Shown here piece after piece: positions 1-14,615 of a DNA stretch of 64,000 bases (position 1 is its first letter; the number at the start of each line of letters is the position of its first letter). Location: positions 1,364,001-1,428,000 of the forward strand of contig OX637799.1 of the NCBI GenBank assembly GCA_951802425.1, given 5' to 3'. The notes under the pieces were generated by a model that was given only the letters and a program-made list of their open reading frames with translations, had not been told where the DNA came from and did not search any database. The DNA is from Clavaria fumosa. Lineage: Eukaryota; Basidiomycota; Agaricomycetes; Agaricales; Clavariaceae. Position numbers and translations under genes: made by a program.

Positions 1-1211
1 CAACCGGAAGAGCCCGGATGGATCAAATACGCCGTGCTTCAGCTCTTGCTCGATCAGCTCCGGATCGAATATAGAACGGATATATGCTGCTTGCGCGGCG
101 TGGACGCGTATCTGCGACTGAAACGTACTGACGTGTACATACACTTCTGATATGGTCGCTAAGGGCTGAATGACGGAAAGGAGAACTTCCAAGAATTCGG
201 AGAGTAACGTTCGGATACGTGAAGGCATTCGGAGGGTATAAACACGTGACGCGGGCATCAAGGCAAGCATAGATGTGTGCAGAGGCAGAGGACCAATCTT
301 GCAAGCACACACAAGCTTGTGAGGTTCACCATGCGAATCGAAAGAGATACAGGTGCACCCAGTTTCGAGCTCTCGGACCAGGGCGCTCCAATAATGTTCG
401 GAGAGTTCCCGCTTCCGACGCCTGGACGTGACCGGTCTAAATTGGAGGCCGGAATCAAAAAGTAAGTCATGTCCTGGAATGCATGGTGAGTGCAATGCGA
501 ACAGGGGGAAAAAGAAGGGAGAAACGTACGGAGCTGAGGATTGCGAAGAATAGCGTCTAGGTCGAGAGCTTTAAGAGTTTGCCTATTGATTAGCGGTAGG
601 AGAGGGGGTATATGCGGTGAATGAAGGTCGAATGGGATGCGGAGGACATTGGAAGACTGTATGGGATGATGGCTCGGGACGAGTAGCGAAGGTCCGAGAA
701 GGGACCCTTTTGTGCCTGCAGCACCTCCTTGAGTGACCACCCCCATATCAATCATATCGTGAATACGAGAGTGGCGCCTTGAAGAAAATGGTGGATTAGA
801 CCTCGAGGGGGCCTCACGTTTGCGGCGACATCGACGGCAAGGATCTTGGCAAAGCTGAGTATATCTGGGAAGAGTATCGAGGCGAGGGCGTTTGGCCGGT
901 CCATGAAGGATATCTTCGCGGGCCTTTGGAGTCGCAGCGATGGGGGGCTCCGGCTGCAGAGGAATGACTGGTGGATCCGAAGCAGACCAAACTTGAGATG
1001 GAGTTGAGTGGGAAGGAATCCACGATGTAGACGACGGTTGCCTCGGAGCATTTGACTGCGAGCAAGAAGCGGTGGTATCTACGAGAATTGGCGTTTGCGT
1101 CAAAGGGCGTTTTCCGGCGTTGCAGTCGCCTTGAAGCTGGTCCTTCGGATCTGATTTTCTTTTCCGGGAGTTCAAAGATTGTACTGGATGACCATGAGTT
1201 GGATCGTCCAT
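1..1211 (-). CDS. TCP11/Sok1-family protein, 3' end beyond the window
   Basis: Two exons are seen: 1211-530, then 473 to the left edge, with a GT-AG intron at 474-529. The spliced protein starts MDDPTHGHP, with a basic Ser/Pro-rich N-terminus containing RKRKSD. It then reads HDLLFDSGLQFRP, RRKRELSEHYWSALVRELE and GCTCISFD, followed by TLRMPSRIRTLLSEF and SIFDPELIEQELKHGVFDPS at the edge. From memory of the family, this order (DLLFDxGLQFRP, then a Cys-rich patch, then FDPELI.QEL.HG.FDPSG) is that of fungal TCP11-domain proteins. Yeast Sok1, a member, is linked genetically to cAMP/PKA signalling. The start is the first ATG of the open frame. The rest of the TCP11 domain lies off the left end. 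Confidence 0.85.
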
Positions 1212-2620
1212 GGAAGGGGCTAATTAACGAGAGTGAACTTAAAGAGGGAGGAGGAGGAGGAGGAGGGGGGGGGGGGGGAGGGTCGAGGCTGGCTCAGACG
1301 AAGGGGGGTTAGATATTTGTAGTAGTTGGAAAGGAGGGACAAATTATTATAAAATATAAAAAAATAGCGCGTGGCTTCAGACTTGCCCTCCGACACGTTT
1401 TGGTCTCATCGTCCGGTCAGTCGGTCGCTCAAACTGTACCCGTGGGGGGGTTACTTGCACCTAATGCGTGTAAGGTGCCACCATCCACATCCACGGTGCG
1501 AGATTGCGGGCCTGGCTACTCTCTCTTGCCAAGACTAGTAAAACCTCCATGCGTTTCGCCGGCGTCGCTCACGTTGCACCCGCGCAAGCTCATCTGACCC
1601 ACCCACCCATCGATCAGCCCTCATTTATACCGAAAATATGGCATGAAAATGTTTTCAGAGATCAAGAAATGCATGGTAAATGCATCTGCGTCCCTCCGAG
1701 CGCCATACGTGCCGCCAAATGATAGGAAAACCTTGCCGTACTGAGATTTCATCTCAGGTGTGGTCAACCTGACAGAAGCGGCATTTCCCTGATCCGCTGG
1801 TTGAAGCCGGGCTTTCGATATTCTCACCCCATACGGCGTGCCACCCACGCACACGCACACGCACGTCTGCTCCCATAACATTCCTCAGGGCCTTATTATG
1901 ATAGCGATAGCACTCCCCTCCCTAAGCCTGGTACAGTGTCAATGGGCTGGATAATGCGAGGGCGGTCTTCAACGTGGCGCGAATCCAAGCTCACGAGACT
2001 CGTTCTAACAGCGCGTACCTTCTTACTATCTTGCTCACTTTGACCGAAAACAGTCCCGGGGGCTTTCTTTCCCTTTTCTCTTCCTCTTCCTCTTTTGCTT
2101 CGCACCGTCCTTGGCCCCATTCTCTCGGAAGCTGTCCTTTGATATCATTGACCCGCGTTGCTCGCGTCCCAGGCACCGCGGTCCCCGGGCGATCATCTCT
2201 CCACTCTCACGCCCCAATTGCGTTGTTTGGAGCACCGAGCTGTGCCTTCGCGCGGACTCTTTATAGTCGTTTTCAGCGTCGTCAGCTTCTTGCCACGGAT
2301 GATTTTCCTCAGGGCCGGGGCGGTTGCACTTCTAGTACCTTATGCCTCCATGCTAGGAGGGAGGAAGCAAGGAAATCAAGTGACCACACTCCATTAGCAA
2401 AGGACCAACAGAGGGTGATTGTCATCTCTGACATGCAGTCCTTGCCGTGGTTGGTATTTGTTAGCCAATCTGCTCATCGAGACCGCGTGCGCTCTTTGTG
2501 TATGACTCAAACCGTTATGCATATGTATAATCGTACAGCAAATGGAATGGAAAGAGAGAACTCGTGGGTTGGTTTGCTTCATCGGACTCGAAAAAAATTT
2601 GGTGCAAAAATTGTGCCCCA
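1212..2620. other. intergenic region with a purine/G-rich tract
   Basis: This is about 1.4 kb between the TCP11-like start and the V-ATPase B stop. A GGA-repeat running into 14 consecutive G (about 1244-1282) sits just upstream of the TCP11-like start; on the coding strand it is a CCT/C tract. No tRNA, conserved coding stretch or transposon ends were recognised. A 229-codon plus-strand frame at 1974-2663 has no recognisable domain and runs into the end of the neighbouring gene. Confidence 0.6.
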
Positions 2621-4753
<2,133 letters not shown>

Positions 4754-5006
4754 GTCAGCTTCTATAGATGTCTAGAAATTTCGAGATGAGACTTGTTCTG
4801 CGAGGTCGTGCTTAGACTGAGTACGCGCCCAAAGTTGGTAGGAATTTCACACAGCCCGTTAGTTACTCGACTTATCACGCGTGTATTCTCTTATTCGTAG
4901 TCCAGCCTTCCCTTGGATTAAACGAAGGCGGGTGCTAAATAATGGACGCGCAGAAACGCCTCGTAGCAAATAGACATTCTTCCTTCTCTCATTCAAACAT
5001 TTTTGT

Positions 5007-8000
5007 TCAGCTGATCGGCGCTTCCATCATCGATTGGACCAAGGATCTTGCAGCGCCGACGACCACAGAAGTGTCCTCAGATGACCTGTGTCCTCTTCTT
5101 AGTTAATGGAGATGCACTACCGAAATGTCACACACCACTCGGTATCCAACAGAATTTCTTCAGCCTTTTCCGTCTCTCGAGGGATGTCCTTGCTCTGGAG
5201 AAAAAGATAGAGATATTCTGCCGTTTGTGATCGAATCTGCAATCTCTGAGCCTACAGACGTGGAGTCAAATTTCATGTTTGTCTTACCTTGGGAAATTGG
5301 TGCACTAAGAACTGGCCAATAATAGAGACGCAGTCGTCATACAGTTGGCTGAACTCCAATAAGTTCACCGAGCTAAAGAACTTTGGTCAATATAGTGCAG
5401 AGGCCACGACTGTCTTGTACATGCGTTTTCATACATTCCTGAATTCTTTGGACATTCTTTAAGCGGCTAATATTTCTGGACGAAATCCCGAGTAGTGTAC
5501 AGAGGCTGGTGGAGCAATCCATGAGAACTGCATGAGCATGATATACTAGATGCACATGCCTCTCAATACCCTCGCGGTTATCACGCAGCCGCAGCATTAC
5601 ATCAGCCTCCAGCAGCACGTTAAATGTCTGTAGCACTGGAATGACGGTGGCATTCGACGTCGGATGACATTTCGCCTGGTCTAACAAATCCTTGACCAGC
5701 TGGCATAGGTCATACCCGGCGCCAGTAGAGTTCAAAGGCAATGATCGAGCATATGATGCCAAACTGACTGCCACGGGACGTTGCTAACTCAGGATGAGGT
5801 ATGGATAGTAACCAAGAGCGTATAAGTAAGCTCACTGTGCTGTCCGTCTTACTAGCAATGCTCATGACAAGGCCTGAAAAGACTTGTTTACGGTATGTCG
5901 TCACCTCAAGTAATTGCACAGCTCTCGGATACAGCCAGTCGCTATCATGCCATCCGACAATCTCGCTTCCGCTATAGTCAGACTTTGAGCCATCAGACTA
6001 GCACCTCATAAAAATCCGCGCACCCTAGAAAAAGTCTTCTCATGAGAGCTTCGCCATGAATGCGCCACAATTCTCCTGACGCGATGGCAGGGGGTGGGTT
6101 TTGAAGAAGACACAAGAAACTCTGCCCCGCCTCTTGTCGTACATGATCCAGCCGTTCCGCCCCTTGCTTGAGGATACCACCAACAGCGTCGTGATACTTG
6201 TCGACTGGGAGATATTCACCGAAGTTTGTTATAGCGCTGGCTTGAGCGAAGAGAAGAGTGATGATCGAAGAAAGCCCTCGGATGCAGACGACGCGAATCC
6301 AGGAACCAACATCGCCCCTCGTGTCGATTGTGTAATCGTTGAGACCCCCCCGCAGCGCGTCAAAAAGCCGCCGAAAATAATGCACCGAAACATCTGGTGT
6401 CACGGTATCAGAACTTCTCTCTCAGGGCAAGAGATTACAGGCGGACATTCCGTAAGTCGTGTCGCGACGGTGTTTAGAATCTGGGGTATAGCCTCGTACA
6501 AATTTTTTCGTGCTTCAAGTTCCTCGAACCGCAATTTTGACTTCGCAAATATCAGATGATTCACTTGCAAACCATTGATTTTTCTTACCGGACCAACGCG
6601 ATCGAGCAGAAAGTGGATGGTATCGGGCAGATCATGGGAATACGCAGTGTAATCGAGTGCACGAAATAGGTGGCCCAGGCATCGCTGTAATACCGGAGCG
6701 CGAGCAGACTCATTCTTCAATGTGAGGTTTGGACAGATCAGCGTACGAAGGAGCGAAGAAAAGCGGGCTTATCTTTTGACGACTAAAGAACAATCCGTGA
6801 GTTTGCTGATGGCGGCCATGGCATTCGCCGCAGACCTCTGTACATTTTCGTCTTTATGGTGTAGGCCATCCTGCACTATCTGTCTCCAAATCGGCGTTGA
6901 AAGCGCATGTTCTTCGAGGTGTATCTCATTTTTGGTGATACAGTTCGTGATAAGCCTACAAGCCGCAATGGTAACAATCCCATTCCGCGGTGCCTTGAGA
7001 AGGTCTGACTGGATTCGAGATAGCGAATCGAATATCTCAATTGAGGGGTAAGCAACGGCCCACCAGAAACAGACGGTCATGGGACATGTACCATAGATCT
7101 CTCCTTTTCATATTTTTCGGGTAGACATGCTTCTTTGTAAGCAAGCGCGAGCTCGCCCAGCACCCACAAAGCCCCGTGGATATCTGCGATATCGACTGAA
7201 TCTAGAAGCGTGGTCTATACGAAGGTTTAGCATCCGCAAGCGGTTTATGACAGGCAGGTATAGCACGTGCCGCTTCTTGTAGAGCTCTAGGACCCATCTT
7301 GTCCAAGTCCACCAGGCAAATAAGTCGCAACGACTGAGCCCCTAGTTCTCGCATCGACACATCCCAATGGCGCGCTGTCACCTCCAAGAGATGGCCCAAT
7401 AGAGTGTCGCGATATTCAACATGTCTGGTTCCGGTCAGGCAATGAAAAATCAGTCAGGTGGAAGGTATTACTCAGCAACTTCAGGGGCGGCGACTATGAA
7501 GGACGTCCGCCTAACGCTCACAGCAAAGAAATCGGCCTTACTCAGGACCGTGATCCCATGGGGGAAAAGACTCTATAAAACGACAGTCGAAAGTGAGAAC
7601 AAGGCCAATACATGTATGAGCAGTAGCTCTCACCGTCCTTCCAACAAATTCTTGGAATGCGGCGCTGGCGGCTCTGCGAATATGTATCTCGCGATCGAAT
7701 AAAGCGACGTTGATTAGCCTTTGCGCGAGGCTCGGGGCAAGAGGAGCCAAGGCAGATTTCTTCTGGGCCCTGGCTAATGCCCACAGCACGTATGCTGCAG
7801 CGTCACGCACACCAGAGCCAATCGAATGTGCGCCTCTGCGAATGTCAAAATACAGCGCCTAGGAGAATTGGGTTCGGTCTGTACAAGTCAGCGACAACGG
7901 AGGGCCGCTTACTGACCTTCGAAATCCATTCTAGCAAAGTTGGGAGTTGCTCCGGTGCTACCAGTCCTCCTCGCGCCATCTCAGCACACGCAAGGCAGGC

Positions 8001-9510
8001 ACCGTGCCATGTAGCCTCGGCGATTGTGGGCATGTCGTAGAGTCTAGCAACGGCCACAGAATGGATAGCAAATAGTCCCAAAACTGTGTCGAGAACCTGA
8101 CCGGCATATTCAACTGGAAGCCGTGCGGAGATTCGAGCTACACCCTTCGCCGCTGACCAGCGGACGACCGTGTCCTGTACGTAGATCGCTGCAGTCCCGC
8201 ACAAATACAAGTAGCACACAACCCACTCTGTCTTGCAAACATTGAAATAGCGATTCCAAAATCGGCTCCACGGCTTCGGGCATGTCAATATCAGCTTCGT
8301 TGTGTGTGTTTGTTCCATCTACGAGCAGATCAAAGGTTGGCTAGCGTCATACATATGACCAGTTGGTACCTGTGCCACCAATTTCCCGCCGAGGAAGCAA
8401 GACGCGCAATGCTAACCGCGAGATCAGTTTGACTTTGAATTTTCGAACGAGGGTGTTTGTTTGATAAGCTGAACTTTCTTCAATCGCACTTTGTATGCGC
8501 AAAATATTAGGGGCTTCGGTTTGCGCCAACTCCACGGGGCCTGATTTGACGACCTCACAGAGAACTTGAAGAAATCCAATGTACTAAGCACTCTCAGTTG
8601 CCAGATTCAGGAGAGGTAGAATCTCTACACACCGAAAAGACATCAGCAGATCTATCAAATTGATGGTTGAAGTGCTCCAGGAAGTCGTGAAAGCGTGTCA
8701 GGGTATCCTTCCTGCAGGAATGAGCCCAAGCGTTTACATACAGAGGCAGCGCGATGTTACCTCACGAAAAGGCGTGAGAGGAGTAATGCTGCGCCCTCGC
8801 GTTGCAAACCAGCACTGCAGAGAAGTCCTTTTCCCAATGTTTCAAGGGCATCAGCAGTACCAATAGCCTGGCCGAGGGTATCAAATTGAGAGAGGTCGAA
8901 GGGCAGCTTGCATATCAAGGACAACCATAGGAGGACGATATACCGCAACGCCCATTGTGAAAGGTCTTGGCACAGACCATGGGGCATCCGAATGTATTCC
9001 AAAGCAATTAACAGATCTGTGATCTCATGAGGAAAAAATCTAACTGAAAACTTGTCAATTCGTTTGACCATTCGCGCAGGCCCAAAGACTCACTGATCGT
9101 TTTGTAACCCCTCAACGTGATATAACTATGGAACAGTAATGCAACGCGCTCTATCCTGGCCGACGACCACGGTGTCGCGCTGTCCAAGACGGCTCTTTTT
9201 GCATGTGTCCTGAAACATTCCACGACGGGGATCACTAGGGATTCGAGGAAAGGGTCGAGTAGATAAGATTGTTCTTGGTATTCGCCCAGCTGAGACAAAA
9301 CGATCGTCTCAGTCTATCTACAGGCACCTGAGCTGCAGACGAACGCACAATATCCGACAGCTTCCGGAGAAGCAGGGTCTCCTGCCTCTCCTCCGCATCT
9401 GTAGGGTTGAGAGATAAATCGACGGCAAGGAAACGGTCTTGGATGTTGCGAAACTCTTCGTATTTGTCAAAGGCCGCGTAGACTCTGTGGTCCGCTAATT
9501 CGTCCTCCAT
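5007..9510 (-). CDS. TBCD: tubulin-folding cofactor D (beta-tubulin chaperone)
   Basis: Cofactor D (yeast Cin1) binds beta-tubulin during alpha/beta heterodimer assembly in the cytosol. It is a long HEAT-repeat protein. The gene is in many exons. Seen from the N-terminus: MEDELADHRVYAAFDKYEEF; YQEQSYLLDPFLESLV; QDTVVRWSAAKGVARISARL followed by TWHGACLACAEMARGGL; MRDAAAYVLWALARAQ followed by FDREIHIRRAASAAFQEFVG; and HWDVSMRELGAQSLRLI. These blocks are characteristic of the family in this order. The 3' end needs two further introns: after FLVHQFPK comes IRSQTAEYLYLFLQSKD, then an intron splits the Trp codon before SSEDTSVVV, ending at TGA 5007-5009. About 4.5 kb including introns fits the family length of roughly 1,100-1,200 residues. 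I did not map every internal exon. Confidence 0.9.
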
Positions 9511-9955
9511 GTAAGAGATAATGCAAGGCGAGACAACAGGCAAGATTCTCAGGTGTAACAAATGTCCCTCAGCAATTTTATGGAGTTCAGTACTCTCTCC
9601 CCCAACAACATTCACTGCACACCGCAATGTCGCTAGCCGTACCAGCGATCGATAGCCACAGGGGATAGATTACACTGCCCTTATGTTAGAGCTGCGATTT
9701 TTCTGATACAGTTTGCAAGGCCAGAATTGAGGATTAAATCTTTATTATATTATAAAATGCGCTCGTCCAAACAAAGGCCAAACCGCATCTGAGTGCAGAA
9801 ACGACCACACGACCGCTCCGAGCAGGTGTGCATTTCTCTGCATCGTTCACCGCAGGGCGCTCCAAATTCTAGCCGCTTTCTTCGTCGTTTGAAAAGCCCA
9901 ATCTTGGAGCCCGTCAATTTCTTTTCGTTTTCTGTACTAGTCTCTTCAATCCAAC
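9511..9955. promoter_or_regulatory. shared upstream region of TBCD (-) and PP2C (+)
   Basis: This is 445 bp between two divergent start codons, so it must hold both promoters. A TTATATTATAAAA stretch lies near 9742-9756. No other motif could be assigned by eye. Minus-strand frames overlapping here and the first PP2C exons carry no recognisable domain. Confidence 0.5.
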
Positions 9956-12100
9956 ATGGTATGCAATATGCACCACACTCTTCGTCGTTGATTGCGACTG
10001 AGTATTTCTGCTCCAGGGGCAAATGCTATCATCACCCGGTGCATATCTAAACCCCCGAACTTGTCGAGTTGAAATGGACATGTCTGACTTGGTTCTCCAG
10101 CGACGACCAAGGTGTCGGCGACGGAAGGGAATGATCGTCTTTTGTACGCTGTCTCGCAGATGCAAGGATGGAGAATCAGTGTGTCTTTTCCTTTTCTGAT
10201 TCGCCTGTATTATATATGCTCACCGCTTCCGTGTCATTGAAATCTCAAGCCATGGAAGATGCCCATGCCACCCTGCTTGATCTAGATGGGCAGGGCGGCT
10301 CCAACGCATTCTTCGCAGTGTACGATGGCCATGGAGGTGCGCGCAACGTTTGGAGTTTCCCAGCGCTGTACCAGAATGACATTCGTCATCACAAGGTTCT
10401 ACTGTGGCCAGATTTGCGGGAAAAAATGTGCACAAGCGGCTCGTAGATCAGGATGCATATCGGCAGAAGCAATACGAGGCCGCCCTCAGAGGAGCGTTCT
10501 TGGGCACGGATGAAGAACTACGAACTAGTGCGCGTTACGCGATGCCGTCCATGCTCACCCATGCCTGCTCTGACAGTAGCCTTCATTTATAGATCCCGCA
10601 CATCTCACCGACCCGTCAGGGTGCACAGCAATCGCTGCACTTGTCACTAGCGACAAGGTCTATGTAGTAAGCAGCGAGTGCACACTTTTCCGCAACAGCA
10701 GCTCCATGTTTTATAGGCAAATGCAGGCGATTCTCGCTCCATCATCAGTGTGTCTGGGGCAGTCAAGCCTCTGAGTTTTGATCACAAGCCTAACAATGAA
10801 GGTGTGCTCTACACTGTTACATGAAAGGGCTTTCGCGGCTCGTCCTCATCCGACTTCTGTTTTGCAGTTGAAAGGACCCGTATCTTCAACGCTGGTGGTT
10901 TCGTCGAGGCGGGACGTGTCAACGGTTAGCATTTTCGCTACACCATCAGTCGATACATCGTCGTGATTATACGCGCAGGAAATCTCGCCTTATCGCGAGC
11001 GCTCGGCGATTTCGGTTTCAAAAAGAATTACGACCTCTCACCCGAGGCACAGGTTGTCACATCTAACCCAGATGTCACTGTGCATGAACTCACTTCCGAG
11101 GATGAATTTTTCGTGCTTGCTTGTGACGGTATGATCATTTGAACGCTTCTACTAGCGGACATTCATAGCCCACGCAGGTATCTGGGATTGTATGAGCTCT
11201 CAAGATGTCATTGACTTTGTGCGGCGCAAAGTCTGGGAAGGAATAGAGCTCACCAAAATAAGCGAGGCGCTTTGCGACCATTGCTTAGCCCCTGACAAAT
11301 TCACAACCGATGGTATCGGTTGTGACAACATGACTGTTCTAATTGTCGCCCTCCTTCAAGGTCGTACCCATGAAGAATGGTATTCTTGGATTCACGATCG
11401 GGTGGAATCGGGGCATTTCTACGAGACTCCCAAAGAGCTCCGACAGCTATTCCAGAATCGGCGGCCCTTGACAACGGAGCAGCAAGTCGAGCGGCTGAGG
11501 CTCGAGCGGCGCAATCATCCACTTGCGAATAGTCGCCTCGCGGAGTCGAGCGCTCTGGGCGGGCTGGCACGGGTGTTCGGGAGCGGGATCTCCTTCCATC
11601 CTGGTTCTTCGTTGCCGGATGAGGATGAGCCGGACACCCTGATGTTCGGGCGCATTGTCGACGAAAACGACGGTGACGACGACGCATTGGGGGACGAAAT
11701 GAGCGTGGATCACCCCAGGCATGCTTTCCACACCATCGTTGGCTTCGGTGATCCGATGGCCGAGGACTACGATCTGCTGGTGGAGGACGCCGAGGCAGAC
11801 GTCGCTGCAAGATTCGCACGCCTCCGAATGAGTTTACAGCACAATGAGCGTGGCTATCACGACGACGGGGAGACCCATGTGCAGAGAAGACCGGAGGCCA
11901 CTGATTTGGCCGAGGCGGACGACAAAATCTCTCTCGAACTGTTATCCCTTTCCAAACCTGGGTTGTCGCCGCCCCCGCCACAAATCAATGGCGAAACCAA
12001 ACTGCCCACACCACATCCTGACAGCAGCGATGTATCGCCGTCGACCCCGAAATCCAATGCGACATGGGAATCCCCCAATTTGGAATTAACAACTCCGTGA
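9956..12100 (+). CDS. protein phosphatase 2C (PPM family, Ptc2/3-like)
   Basis: This is a metal-dependent Ser/Thr phosphatase. Ten exons: 9956-9958 (only the ATG), 10017-10038, 10101-10178, 10250-10336, 10396-10527, 10593-10666, 10717-10801, 10868-10924, 10979-11128 and 11178-12100. They total 1611 nt, or 536 residues. The N-terminus reads [15 protein letters not shown], which leaves Gly2 available for N-myristoylation. PP2C motifs occur in order: [74 protein letters not shown] and [11 protein letters not shown]. Metal-binding aspartates are present in YDGHGG, DGIWD and GCDN. The C-terminal ~200 residues are acidic and Pro/Ser-rich, as in Ptc2/Ptc3-type enzymes. Confidence 0.95.
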
Positions 12101-12300
12101 TGTAACTTCTCTTGCCTCTTTTTTTTTCTCTCTCTTTTCCTTGTCCAGGTCCTTGGAATGATCCATACCATAATGTATCTCTCCGTGCTGTACCATTGCC
12201 AAAGCCGTTGTGTCCGCATAGCAAGGCCTGATAAATAGTTGATGCAATATTTCCACCACAACTCGCTCAGATCCATGACAACGATAAATGATGTAACACG

Positions 12301-14265
12301 CTAAAGAAAACCGCGTATCAGGATCAACTCCCTCTCGCTTAAGCACACAATGATCCTTTGCCCGGCTGACGTCGCGAGCGCCCCAACGCCAAGGAGGTCA
12401 CCCGCCGTTGGGTCAACCACTTTTACCACGGACTGCTTCGCCCAATTTTCGTCAACGCGATGCGCGCGATACACCCAGACATGGCCGCCGCGCTGGCCGG
12501 CGCCGCTCTCGAATGCGAACACAGCCTTGGCGCACACGTGGTGCGTGAAGCGGGCGTCCTGCTTCGACGCCAGCACAAACGCCAACGCGGAATACGTGTC
12601 GGAGTGGACCCACCGCGGGGCCGCGCCCGGCAGGTCCTTCCCCGCAGGCTCGAGCACAAAGACCGCGCCGTCCAGCGCCGTCTTGATGATGAGGGAGATC
12701 CCGCTCGTGTCTATGCCATGAAGAGGGGTGGACAGGACGATCACCGGGGCCTCTTTTCGGGCAGTCCAAGTCGGGATGGTCCCGTCTTCGTTGATCCATG
12801 TCAGGAACGCCTCCCGTCCTACGGCGGAGTCCACCTCCTCATCCATCTCGCCCTCTGCCAGGCTCGGAATGCCAGCTCCCATGCCAGCATCCTCCCCGTC
12901 GCGCAACGCGCTGGTGTATTTCTCCAAGGCCTGGCGTATATTCGACAATTCCGACGGGTCCAACGTTTCGGGAACTTCGATGTTTTCTGGACTGGTCTCC
13001 GATGCAACTTGGGTACCGACTTCGGCAAACACATGCATCCATTTTCTCCCCTCTTTTTGCTTGTCAAGAATCAGAGTAAGCAGCCCGAGAGAATGTTCCG
13101 CGTGGCGATCCCACGTCCAAAAACTGGATGATACAGATATGGCGTCCCACAGCTCCTTTGCTGCATAACGGGGAATGTGAAGAGATGCTGTGCTTTCACA
13201 GGCTATTTGAAGGCTCAAAGATCGCGGAGTGAATGAGACTGAGATATCGCTTTTTGAAGTAGTCGACGGAAGCGGAAAAGCCACATGAACGGTATCTGAG
13301 GTCTGTGACCACGAGTAAGGCGCTGGTTTCTCTGACACAGAGGTCATCACATCGAGGCTTTCGCCATGCCTAGGAATTGGGGCCATTTCGTCCGCGGCTG
13401 GTTCATACTGTTCTGGGCGTGGGATGGTAGGCTCTCGGTACGGAGAACTGCCAATAATGAGATGAGATCTCCGCGACGCATCGAACGTGACATAGAATGG
13501 GATATCATCCCCGCGGCGGCGCCATAACACGTCCAGAGCCAATGGTTGTGTACCGGAAACTGGAGCAGGACACCGGACAGCCCACAGATCGAACTGGACT
13601 GGTTTGTGAGACTGGGATCCGGCAGACGCAGGGCCCGTTTCGCCTGTGTCGTAGCTCCGTGACGAAAGGACTGCGACCGCGAGATCTGATGGTGTCGCGA
13701 CCACATCGTGAATTCGGAAAGGGATTGACCCGCATTCGGGCATCGTCAGCTCAAAGGGGCCCGTGATCTGAGCCGGGTGTGTGTCAGAGATCTGAACGAT
13801 ATACATCGTGCCATGACCATCGGTGACGAGCGCATTCGAGGGAGTGAGAAACGCCGCTGAGGGATACTCATAATTGCGGCTCTGAACCGCCGCGGAAGAT
13901 ACGGGCCTCGGCAATTCACAAACGACACGAAATGAGGGTTCAAGTATGTCCTGTTTTCACGACGCATGAACGGATGACATGCTCAGGTCAGTATATCAAG
14001 AGATTTTTACCATGTCAAGGTCCATAAGGACGACTTTGAGTGTTGAGTCGATGTACAACGCACGACCGCTATTCATGGCAACGGCGAGGTGATTGTGAGT
14101 TATTCTGCTCTGCATCTCCTGGTATGAGAAGGGCGTTTGACCAGAGAGGGTGCTTTGAGTAGGCTGGTACTGCAACTTGTAGCGAGTAGCAACGACATCT
14201 TCGGGAGAAAGGCGATAACCCTTGAATTTAGGATTGAGAAGGGAACGATTGACGGTTAACGACAT
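12301..14265 (-). CDS. NudC domain-containing protein 1 (NUDCD1-like)
   Basis: Two exons, 14265-14011 and 13950-12301, give 634 residues (human NUDCD1 has 583). The N-terminus MSLTVNRSLLNPKFKGYRLS matches the NUDCD1 opening with its conserved L-L-x-P-x-F-x-G-Y. A beta-propeller-like region follows, with YIVQISDTHPAQITGPFEL. A CS (p23-like) domain comes near residues 290-380: YSWSQTSDTVHVAFPLP, then LWDAISVSSSFWTWD. The CS/NudC fold typically acts with Hsp90 on beta-propeller clients. The C-terminus ends in LSERELILIRGFL. It is convergent with PP2C, with 200 bp between the stops. Confidence 0.9.
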
Positions 14266-14615
14266 GGCGCGTCGACAAGGCTGGTCACGGGACTCAAGAA
14301 CTGATCGATGATCACGTTATGTTCTGTCCGTTCGTGGTTCCCCCGACTGCCAACGACACTGAATACTTATCTTGCTCAGTAAATTAAATTAATTATCGGT
14401 AGATTATTATACAAGATTGGCCAGAGTCGTTCAACAATACATTTGATGAGATCCACGCCCAACCACACCTTGCTGCTGGTCGTCCCTCGCTCTCCCCAAA
14501 AGAGGGCTTGCCAATGCCTGCCGGGGGGCAAAATCACGGCACGGCCCTCCTTGGCTCGAGCATAGCGAGGGATTGCACTTGCAAAGAGGCGGGCCAATGC
14601 TGCTCAATTTATGCG
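14266..14615. other. intergenic, upstream of the NUDCD1-like gene
   Basis: This is 350 bp between the NUDCD1-like start and the stop of the Scm3-like gene, both on the minus strand. It contains an AT-rich patch (about 14380-14415) but no recognisable coding or RNA feature. It probably holds the NUDCD1-like promoter. Confidence 0.5.

Noticed and set aside
10060..10105. apparent damaged N-terminus of PP2C at an ATG near 10073
   Set aside because: That ATG is intronic. Splicing from 9958 and 10038 gives a clean MGQMLSSPATT start and an intact total length.
11301..11981. 226-codon minus-strand frame
   Set aside because: Shadow of the PP2C last exon; Arg/Pro-rich with no features.
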